The notes below the pieces were generated by a model that had not been told where the DNA came from, ran no database searches, and worked only from the letters and a program-made list of their open reading frames with translations. A stretch of 64,000 bases of DNA from Edaphobacter paludis (GTDB lineage Bacteria > Acidobacteriota > Terriglobia > Terriglobales > Acidobacteriaceae): contig NZ_CP121194.1 in the NCBI RefSeq assembly GCF_039993895.1, positions 3,968,001 to 4,032,000 of the forward strand. The letters are read 5' to 3'. Of this stretch, positions 56,187-62,609 are shown in pieces; position 1 is the first letter of the stretch; each line of letters starts with the position of its first letter. The position numbers and the translations under genes are program-made.

Positions 56187-57488
56187 CTACTTTGAACTCA
56201 AATAGTGGTCGATATAGTTTGTGATGCGTTCCACATGATTATGACGAAAGGTACCACAACGATCTTCGTAGAGAAGAAGATCGAAGGCGTGATGCGGACA
56301 ACCTCCCATGCAGACAGGAAGAGCGATGCACTTTCGGCACTCTTGGTTCCGAAATGGCGAGTAATCGAGCCATTTACGAACATTACTATTGAGGTCCCAA
56401 TGGTCTTTAATGTTTCCGATAACTTCACTGGAAGTACCAACCGACTCATAACATTTATAAAGCTCGCCTTCGCTCCCAATGACCAAGTCGATGCTTCTAA
56501 CCGCGGTACATGGTGCGCCTCTCGGCGTCGGCAACGAGAGCTTGGAAAATCCATATTTCGCGGCGATTCCCGAGAATCTCAGCTCTTCAACCGAAAATTC
56601 CTTGCGACTCAGGCAGCGAGGACTGTATGAAGCAGAAGGAGCGGCTGCATTATCAGTTATTCCGGTGAGGTGACCGACGTATACGCCGATCTTCCCAGAG
56701 AGCCCTTCCTCACGAAGAATTCGCAGCAGATCTTCCGCCATCGCAATGTTCGCGCGATCCACGTTGATACGAATCGTTACTTCAAACTTTCCGATGGTTC
56801 GGTGCAGGTTCTCCACAATCCTTCGGAATGTCGAGCCACCATTCCTGAGAGGTCGCATTCTGTCATGAATCTCGGGAGGCCCATCTAAGGACACTTGTGC
56901 ATGTTTGACTTTAACTCGCTGAAGTTCAGTGCAGGTGTGCTCATCAAGCAGGTAGCCGTTTGTGACGATGCTCGCGGCGTATTCTACATTCGCCTTCTCA
57001 CAAAGCGCTATCAGACGATCCGACAAATCGAACAAGGCAACCCGGCCAACCAACGGCTCACCACCGAACCAATCCACACTTAAAGAGCGAATAGAACTCA
57101 ACTTGCTTTGGACGAGGTCTACGACCGCACTCCTGACCTCCATGCTCATGATCGAAGGGTGTTTCGCTTCAAAGCAGTAAGGACAATCAAAATTACAGCC
57201 GAGGCTAGTGAGTATGGTCAAACTCATATTCTGAGTGTCAGAGCGACTCCGCGCATAGAGGCTCTCGAGCGCCGAGAGTTCGTCGACGCCATCTGGTAAC
57301 ACCATACTGCCTGCGGCTAGATCGGACAATGCCTCGTCCGAGAGTCCGTGATTAGGATCCCCTGCAAGATATTTCTCTAAGCCCTCCCGATCGTTCGAAC
57401 CGATGCAGAGCAGGGCTCCGCTCAAACCGTTGTAAACGTAATATGACCCACGCCTCTCAACCCATATATTGTATTTTGATTCAGTCAA
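56187..57488 (-). CDS. Radical SAM/SPASM peptide maturase
   Basis: A 433-residue enzyme. An N-terminal domain of about 90 residues could bind a leader peptide. The radical SAM core has C98-x3-C102-x2-C105 (GCNFDCPYCFE) for the SAM-bound 4Fe-4S cluster and GGEP at 142-145. A C-terminal SPASM domain holds C327, C346, C384-x2-C387-x5-C393-x3-C397 and C411, which would bind two auxiliary clusters. TTG 57488 is the start, with GGAGGG four bases upstream. It follows two Cys-rich peptide genes by 24 bases in one operon, which suggests that they are its substrates. By family knowledge it could form thioether (sactipeptide or ranthipeptide) or other C-H-derived links. The region is A+T-richer than its surroundings. 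Confidence 0.9.
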   Translation of the reverse strand: MTESKYNIWVERRGSYYVYNGLSGALLCIGSNDREGLEKYLAGDPNHGLSDEALSDLAAGSMVLPDGVDELSALESLYARSRSDTQNMSLTILTSLGCNFDCPYCFEAKHPSIMSMEVRSAVVDLVQSKLSSIRSLSVDWFGGEPLVGRVALFDLSDRLIALCEKANVEYAASIVTNGYLLDEHTCTELQRVKVKHAQVSLDGPPEIHDRMRPLRNGGSTFRRIVENLHRTIGKFEVTIRINVDRANIAMAEDLLRILREEGLSGKIGVYVGHLTGITDNAAAPSASYSPRCLSRKEFSVEELRFSGIAAKYGFSKLSLPTPRGAPCTAVRSIDLVIGSEGELYKCYESVGTSSEVIGNIKDHWDLNSNVRKWLDYSPFRNQECRKCIALPVCMGGCPHHAFDLLLYEDRCGTFRHNHVERITNYIDHYLSSK

Positions 57489-57512
57489 AATACCCTCCGA
57501 ACATAGGCAGCG

Positions 57513-57806
57513 CTATTTAGCAGTGAGTTTTGAGCATGTTACAACTGAGCATCTCAATAGTTGAGGTTCACAACTCGAGATCTTGACGGGATGACAACCC
57601 ACAGGCCCAATGATATTGCACGATATAGGTTTCAACTCTCCAGTGATGTTGCCTAGGCCGAGTTGGCTTGTCTCCTCGTCGGTTAACTCACGGGTCTCGG
57701 CTCTCAAGTTAGTGCACGATGAGGTGTCGGGATATTCGATCCCTTCCAGGGTAATCGCCGTTTTGTTATGGGGCATGATTAACCATACGTTCCGATCGTC
57801 AGCCAT
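57513..57806 (-). CDS. Putative Cys-rich RiPP precursor peptide 1
   Basis: A 97-residue peptide. The leader contains VWLIMPHNK at residues 7-15, and an acidic stretch follows (ELTDEETSQLG). The C-terminal core has C63, C71, C79, C86 and C91, spaced 7, 7, 6 and 4 residues apart, plus a lone C31 in the leader. AAGGGAG precedes the ATG at 57806; a longer frame to 57878 would overlap the neighbouring gene. It is paralogous to the next peptide (same length, same motif position near the N-terminus, same ending CS-basic-L-x-A). The likely substrate of the radical SAM enzyme 24 bases downstream. No double-glycine leader cut site is evident. Confidence 0.75.
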   Translation of the reverse strand: MADDRNVWLIMPHNKTAITLEGIEYPDTSSCTNLRAETRELTDEETSQLGLGNITGELKPISCNIIGPVGCHPVKISSCEPQLLRCSVVTCSKLTAK

Positions 57807-57853
57807 AAGCTCCCTTTCTATATTTAGGCGAAATTTAGGCGAAAATAACCCGT

Positions 57854-58147
57854 TTAAGGTGCAACTAGACGAGAGCAACTGCTAACGGAACTGCAGGTTA
57901 AACCACTACAATTCGACACGCCAGTGCAACTGATAAGAGAAAAACAGCTACGAGATAACAGGTTGTCGCAATTTATCGACACCGCACCACACTTGCCGAC
58001 TTGCTCGCATTTGAAGTCAGGCACTTTGTCGACCCGTGTAATCTCGCTACTCTCGATTTCAGCGGCGCCCGTAAGCATTACATAATGCTTGCTATGCGGC
58101 GGTACGATCCATATCCTGGTGCTTGTTTTATCCGCATTTTCGTCCAC
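57854..58147 (-). CDS. Putative Cys-rich RiPP precursor peptide 2
   Basis: A 97-residue peptide starting at GTG 58147, with GGAGGT five bases upstream. Leader motif IWIVPPHSK lies at residues 12-20. Eight cysteines at 47, 53, 60, 68, 74, 80, 85 and 91 are spaced 5, 6, 7, 5, 5, 4 and 5 residues apart, in a Ser-rich core (NCSGLTCSSVSSCSRLVAP). Upstream in-frame ATGs exist but would overlap the -10 of the promoter, so I reject them. It is the first gene of the operon and lies 47 bases before peptide 1. A sulfur-to-carbon cross-linked natural product is the inferred outcome. Confidence 0.75.
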   Translation of the reverse strand: MDENADKTSTRIWIVPPHSKHYVMLTGAAEIESSEITRVDKVPDFKCEQVGKCGAVSINCDNLLSRSCFSLISCTGVSNCSGLTCSSVSSCSRLVAP

Positions 58148-58167
58148 ACGCCACCTCCGGAGCAAGA

Positions 58168-58197
58168 AATGTACCATCACTTATATAATTCTGTCAA
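58168..58197 (-). promoter_or_regulatory. Sigma-70-like promoter of the peptide/radical SAM operon
   Basis: Minus strand: consensus -35 TTGACA (58192-58197), 18-base spacer, -10 TACATT (58168-58173). Start of transcription is expected near 58161, giving a 5' leader of only about a dozen bases that contains the GGAGGT site. Upstream sequence 58198-58718 (minus) has no gene I can support. Confidence 0.6.
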
Positions 58198-58718
58198 CCG
58201 GAAGTTTTGAGCTTCGCTTGCGCCCCAGCGAGCGAGCACCATCTCTCGGACAAGTGATTATCGACGCAGACTCGCTCCGCTTTCTCAGCGAGTGATAAAT
58301 CGCCAATACGCTCAACGAGGAGATTTAGTAACGAGAAGTCGGCTTTTCGGAAACTACCACTATCAGTTGTTGAGTACAGGGTTTATCGCAAATCCATCCC
58401 TCCGGAGAGCAGGCAGCCAAAGCGGTCGTTCACGGGCTTCTCCAAGTTCTGCTTGCAACCGAGGTAACGCTCGGTCGTCAGAACGGGGACTGCCCCAGAA
58501 GGAGCTGTATTTGTTCCAGTTGAACGCATTTGTCGGCGGAGCTCTCGACCGGCGGAACGGCGGGTTAGCGCACCGGACACGGGCATGCATTAAGCGCCAG
58601 CTGCGTTGTCCTCTGGTGGCACGTTCTTTGCATTGAAGAGCCCGATTCAGCGCAACCTAGCCGAGATCCGCATCGCGATCCAGCTGCAGCGCAGATTCTC
58701 AGATCGAGACGTGACGAA
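58198..58718. other. Non-coding or decayed stretch upstream of the peptide operon
   Basis: About 520 bases with frames on both strands that are short and rich in Arg/Ser/Gly and match nothing I know. G+C rises again toward 58600. It probably contains scrambled remnants of mobile or ancestral sequence. Confidence 0.3.
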
Positions 58719-59069
58719 TCAGGTGTATTTGAGTTCTACGGTGATAACGTGAAGGTCGGACTCGCCGATGTTTTCCAGCGTGTGCGGGGCCAGGGGCGGT
58801 CCCCAGAAGGCGCTTCCGGTAGCGGGTTTCGGCGAGAGGCTGCGGCTGTCCAGGAGCACCGCCCGGTCACTATCGCGGCGGATGAAGTCGCTCCAACTGA
58901 GCAGGTAATTCGTGCTCGGCCATTGGTGTGTGTGCAACGGGACGGTCTTGCCGGGACGGACAAACGTGTCGAGCACGCGAACCGTCTCATTTTCGAAGAG
59001 CAGCCTGTGATTCTGGGGTGCGGCCGTCAGGGCGTCTTAGTCCTCTGGATGTTGCTGGAGATCGGGCAT
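58719..59069 (-). pseudogene. Cupin-domain protein gene with an in-frame stop
   Basis: From ATG 59069 the frame reads MPDLQQHPED, then TAA, then continues uninterrupted: LTAAPQNHRLLFENETVRVL, FVRPGKTVPLHTHQWPSTNY and a normal end HTLENIGESDLHVITVELKY. GKTVPLHTHQW is the metal-binding cupin motif. The nonsense codon at position 11 would remove almost the whole protein unless a later GTG (58976) or CTG is used. Either a recent pseudogene or a misread base. Confidence 0.65.
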
Positions 59070-59196
59070 GGCGAATTGTAGCCGCAACGCGGAACCGCTG
59101 CCAATATCTCGCCTTCTCCGCCAAGACACCGCTTCGATTCTTCATACTGTCCCAACGCTGTCCAGCAATCCCGGCGGGTCGGAGTCAATTCTTGAG

Positions 59197-59224
59197 AACA
59201 GGGCAATGCACTCATCGAGCAAGG
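59197..59224 (-). repeat. Right arm of the 28-bp imperfect inverted repeat
   Basis: Inverted copy of 55895-55922 with two mismatches; on the minus strand it can be read KPLLDECIALFSRID before a stop. The gap 59070-59339 has nothing else supported. Confidence 0.6.
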
Positions 59225-59339
59225 GCTTGAGCCTACATCGGACTTTACTCCCGAGAAACGCCGTTCTCGGAAGTAACGAAATGCAAACTGGCCGTTAGCA
59301 CAGGCTAGGCGTTCGATAGAGCATCCGTTTCGCCATCAG

Positions 59340-59735
59340 TTAGTGCTGCCAGCTCTTATATACGAATTCGAGGCTGTAGCCGTCCAGGTCCAGGACATTC
59401 GCTGCGTAATAGCGCGGGTCGTAGTACAGCCGCGCTCCGGGTGCGCCATTGTCCGTGGCTCCTGCCGCCATCGCGGTAGCATAGGCGGCATCGACTTCAC
59501 TCTGGCTGTTCGCCACAAAACCGACGTGCGCGGCGCGGCTGTCGGCCGAACCCTGCCGAAGCCAAAAGAAGATGCGGCCATTGGCCCCAAACCCTTTCAG
59601 GTCTGGATGACCGGGCGGTCCGTCTTTGCCGTCGTAGTCGACGCGTTTGGTGATGCCAAGGGGAGCTAAAGCTGCCGTATAGAACGAAATCGAACGCTCT
59701 ACATCGCTTACAGAAATGAAAATGTGATCGAGCAT
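59340..59735 (-). CDS. VOC family protein
   Basis: A 131-residue glyoxalase-fold protein: MLDHIFISVSDVERSISFYTAAL at the N-terminus (metal H at residue 4) and YYAANVLDLDGYSLEFVYKSW at the C-terminus (metal E). GGGAGG lies before the ATG. The sequence resembles the lactoylglutathione-lyase-like group often found in soil bacteria, substrate unknown. Next on the strand is a DUF1801-like gene 21 bases upstream, so these may be co-transcribed. Confidence 0.92.
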   Translation of the reverse strand: MLDHIFISVSDVERSISFYTAALAPLGITKRVDYDGKDGPPGHPDLKGFGANGRIFFWLRQGSADSRAAHVGFVANSQSEVDAAYATAMAAGATDNGAPGARLYYDPRYYAANVLDLDGYSLEFVYKSWQH

Positions 59736-59756
59736 ATCGGTCCTCCCTCTTCTAAG

Positions 59757-60158
59757 CTAGCCGTTTTCTACGCGCGCCTTTATGTCCGAGTACGCCGCCT
59801 CGATGAGCCTGCTGAGCGATGCGGCGTCGGTGGCTGTTCCCGGTTTCAGCTTCACATGGCGCATGAACTTGCCGGTGCCTCGCAGCAAGCGGGCCGGGTC
59901 CGGCAGCGCTGCGCCGTGAAAGAAGCCCACGTTTACGTGCGAGGTGAATACATTGACGTAGCCGAAGGGCGCGTCGCCCAGACACGCCACCGGGCATCCA
60001 TCATGCAGGAGCTCCCGGACTTCGTCCCCGCATCTTCGCATTCTTTCAAACCACTCCTGCGCGATGGCTCCCAATTCACCTCGATGCTCTTTCATCCACG
60101 CATCGATGGCGGGATCGTGTTCGACCGCACCATCGAAACGCAGCAAGTCCGTTCTCAT
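59757..60158 (-). CDS. DUF1801-like (YdhG/YjbR fold) protein
   Basis: A 133-residue protein: AIDAWMKEHRGELGAIAQEW, then VRELLHDGCPVACLGDAPFGYVNVFTSHVNVGFFHGAAL and GKFMRHVKLKPGTATDAASLSRLIEAAY. The central FGYVNVFTSHVNVGFFHGA with a following LL-GTGK is typical of the iron-chaperone-like DUF1801 family. Biochemical role uncertain. It ends 21 bases before the VOC gene and starts 26 bases after the DUF1080 gene stops, so the three may form one transcript. Confidence 0.85.
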   Translation of the reverse strand: MRTDLLRFDGAVEHDPAIDAWMKEHRGELGAIAQEWFERMRRCGDEVRELLHDGCPVACLGDAPFGYVNVFTSHVNVGFFHGAALPDPARLLRGTGKFMRHVKLKPGTATDAASLSRLIEAAYSDIKARVENG

Positions 60159-60184
60159 CGTCGCTCCAATTTCGCTTCCGGATG

Positions 60185-61147
60185 TTACTTCTTCGGAACG
60201 GAGATCGTGATGTTGCGGTACTGAATGACGCCGTGATGATCGCCCTGTAGATAGAACGGTCCCGGCTCGGCCTCATTGCTGTCGAGAGCACCTCCGGTGG
60301 GGCCAGGAAGCTCGACATTGTCGTGGTACATCTTGCCATCGCGCAAGACCGTCACATGTCTGCCGACCAGGGTGACGTCAAAGGTCGTCCATCTTCCAAG
60401 ATCATTTTTCGCGCCCGCAGGCGGCGCATACCAGCTATAGATTGCGCCCATCTCATGCGACGGAATCTTGCCGCCCTCGGTGCCCACCTGCAACTCATAG
60501 CGACCGCGCAGATAGATGCCGCTGTTACCGCCTTCCGGGCAGTTCACTTCAATATGCAGTTTGAAGTCCTGGAACTTTTCCGTGGTCATGATGTTGGCAG
60601 CCGGACGCATCTTTTGACCGGGAACTTCGGGATTGTCATTTACCAGCTCGCCATCGCGGGCTACCCATCTGTTGTTCTCGACATGTTCTATCGGCACCCA
60701 GCCTTTGAGGTCTTTGCCGTCGAAGAGGGATCGGGGCTTGGTCCACTTTTTGGGCATGGGCCGATCGAGCAATGGAGCCTTCACGCCGGCGAGCGTGGGG
60801 CCGTCGGCGTCGCCGCGCTTCTCGACGCCGGTCAGCTTATCTGCGCTGGGGGACGTGAGCTCCCAGCTGATCTCCGAACCATGCCCCGCTTGCCCAACAT
60901 CTACGATCAGCTTGCCCGAGTCCATGTGGGCGCCTGCGATCGGATGCCATGCGCCGCCCCTCGGCTGAACGCGACCTTCAATCTTTCCGCCGTCGTCCGT
61001 AAGCTCCATCCATTGCGGATACGGTGTGCCGGTGGCGGGGGTAACCGTCATGTCCCAACGGCCGAGAAACGCTTTGGTGTCTTGCGCGGAGACAGTGGAG
61101 GCTAGCGCGATCGCCAGGATAGATGCAAACAGGATCTTTATTCTCAC
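60185..61147 (-). CDS. DUF1080 (3-keto-disaccharide hydrolase-like) exported protein
   Basis: A 320-residue protein with a signal peptide (MRIKILFASILAIALASTVSA). An N-terminal lipocalin-like segment (FLGRWDMTVTPATGTPYPQW) precedes the DUF1080 concanavalin-like domain from about 140: SLFDGKDLKGWVPIEH, NCPEGGNSGIYLRGRYELQV and GPFYLQGDHHGVIQYRNITI. Related proteins hydrolyse 3-keto-glycosides or bind sugars. GTG 61147 begins the signal peptide; a GTG 12 codons upstream (61183) is possible, and neither has a strong ribosome site. The gap 61184-61469 shows nothing. Confidence 0.87.
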   Translation of the reverse strand: MRIKILFASILAIALASTVSAQDTKAFLGRWDMTVTPATGTPYPQWMELTDDGGKIEGRVQPRGGAWHPIAGAHMDSGKLIVDVGQAGHGSEISWELTSPSADKLTGVEKRGDADGPTLAGVKAPLLDRPMPKKWTKPRSLFDGKDLKGWVPIEHVENNRWVARDGELVNDNPEVPGQKMRPAANIMTTEKFQDFKLHIEVNCPEGGNSGIYLRGRYELQVGTEGGKIPSHEMGAIYSWYAPPAGAKNDLGRWTTFDVTLVGRHVTVLRDGKMYHDNVELPGPTGGALDSNEAEPGPFYLQGDHHGVIQYRNITISVPKK

Positions 61148-61469
61148 CCGTGTGAGTGTAAGTTTTTCGACCGGGCATGTCACCTGCTCTCATTCTCTCT
61201 TTGAGCCTCTGCAAAAGGGAGGCGTTCTTTCAGTGTGGATAGAACGATAGTCCCGAAGAGTCAGCTCTTCACAAACTACGAAGATTGACACCGAAAAACG
61301 CTCATCTCGTCAGCCTCCATGAGTCACGAGAAGCCCACTTGTCAAGACCGATCTGGCAATTGAGACATTAACTCGCACGAGTCCGCCGGTAGGCCTCTAA
61401 GCGAAACGCCCCACAGACCCACTGAAAGTCACGTAAGTGTTTAAATCCGCACCCTAGGCGGGCCGAGCA

Positions 61470-61916
61470 TTAACCATATGTAAGGGTCGTGCTCTGTCCG
61501 ATCTCGATAAGATAACCATCAGGATCGCGTATGTAGCAGCGGATCTCGCCATATTTGGGCAGCGGCTCCGTGATGAACTGTGCCCCTCGACTTTTCCATA
61601 GTTCATAGCATGCTTGAATATCGGCAACGCGGATATTCAAAAAGCTGTTGATGTGATTCGGGTCGGGAACGCTGAGCGTTACCGTCGGCTTGTCCGGTGT
61701 CGGCCCGCCCCCGAGGTTCAAAATCATCCAGATATTCGCGAGCTGAAGGTACGCAGGCGCGTTGCCGTCACCAAGGCTCAGAATACGAGCGCCGAAGACC
61801 GTTTCGTAATAGCGAGCCGATCGCTCGATGTTGCTGACGGTGAGAAAATGGGCGATGCTGATCCCCTCCTGCGGGGGCATCTCATAGCTCTTTTGTTCGA
61901 TTTGTACGCTGTTCAT
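61470..61916 (-). CDS. VOC family protein
   Basis: A 148-residue glyoxalase-fold protein: SIAHFLTVSNIERSARYYETVFGA, NIWMILNLGGGP, HINSFLNIRVADIQACYELWKSRGAQF and CYIRDPDGYLIEIGQ, with metal ligands H and E in the expected strands. AAAAGGAG before the ATG lies within the last codons of a small upstream gene. It overlaps that gene by four bases (ATGA), suggesting coupled translation. The reaction is unknown. Confidence 0.92.
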   Translation of the reverse strand: MNSVQIEQKSYEMPPQEGISIAHFLTVSNIERSARYYETVFGARILSLGDGNAPAYLQLANIWMILNLGGGPTPDKPTVTLSVPDPNHINSFLNIRVADIQACYELWKSRGAQFITEPLPKYGEIRCYIRDPDGYLIEIGQSTTLTYG

Positions 61917-62134
61917 AGATGACTCCTTTTCCGATAGAGAGCCCAGCGGTGATTAAACACCCTAAATCCGTCGTATGACACCCCATTTCCATCGCCTCGC
62001 AACAACGTGAAGCCGCGAACGTCGGCTAAGCCGAATTTGACTGTCCACACTTGGGGAAAGCTAATGGCCCCTCGGACACTTAGTCGTTCGCGACAAGATG
62101 AAGGTGGATCGGTAACGAGAAATTCCTTCATCAT
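61913..62134 (-). CDS. Small hypothetical protein coupled to the VOC gene
   Basis: A 73-residue frame, MMKEFLVTDPPSSCRERLSV and onward, ending YRKRSHL. AGGAG lies eight bases before the first ATG, and its TGA overlaps the VOC ATG as ATGA. Composition is plausible for protein, but no family or fold is recognised, and it may be a leader for coupling or the tail of a decayed gene. Confidence 0.45.
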   Translation of the reverse strand: MMKEFLVTDPPSSCRERLSVRGAISFPQVWTVKFGLADVRGFTLLRGDGNGVSYDGFRVFNHRWALYRKRSHL

Positions 62135-62259
62135 GACCAAACTCCTGCCAACTAAAGCGCTGCGCCCGCGACCATCTTCGTCCCGCTCAACGATTTCACC
62201 TTAGCTTTATCACCATGAATCGCCCAAATCGGCGAAAATCGCTATAGAAGCCGTTCTGT

Positions 62260-62550
62260 ATGCCCGAAGCCCCACCCAGCCTCGCCGTTCGCATTGCCTT
62301 CGGGATCTATAAGACCGTCGTTTCGCCCATTCTGCATGCCTTCAGCCCGTCGCAGTGCCTTTACCTGCCTACCTGCTCGGAGTATGCCTATATTGCTATG
62401 GTCCGTTTCGGGCCTGTGCGCGGCTCCTGGATGGCGCTGCGCCGCTTTGCCCGCTGCCATCCCTTCAGCAAAGGCGGCCTTGATCCCGTACCCGGCGGAA
62501 ACCCTGAGCCCCCCAATTCCGTCTCCATTCATACAGACCATTTACCATAG
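62260..62550 (+). CDS. yidD: Membrane protein insertion efficiency factor YidD
   Basis: A 96-residue protein: [67 protein letters not shown] (in parts). The three cysteines and the GGxDPVP end are diagnostic. It assists YidC. It starts a plus-strand pair with yidC 59 bases later. The usual upstream neighbour rnpA has been separated from it by the accessory insert. Confidence 0.96.
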   Translation: MPEAPPSLAVRIAFGIYKTVVSPILHAFSPSQCLYLPTCSEYAYIAMVRFGPVRGSWMALRRFARCHPFSKGGLDPVPGGNPEPPNSVSIHTDHLP

Positions 62551-62609
62551 AGCGAGGCACAGCCCCGCGCTGCCGCCGCTTCATGTTCAGCAAAGAATAG
62601 GAAATTTCC

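Noticed and set aside
58540..58620. Integron attC-like site (GTTAGCG and GCGCCAGCTGCG pieces)
   Set aside because: The core does not fit GTTRRRY and RYYYAAC, and there is no integrase.
58292..58636. A 114-codon plus-strand frame upstream of the peptide operon
   Set aside because: Arg/Ser-rich composition without motifs, opposite to other partial frames; best seen as non-coding.
59027..59215. A 62-codon minus-strand frame near the right inverted repeat
   Set aside because: It overlaps the cupin pseudogene start and does not resemble any protein; no ribosome site.
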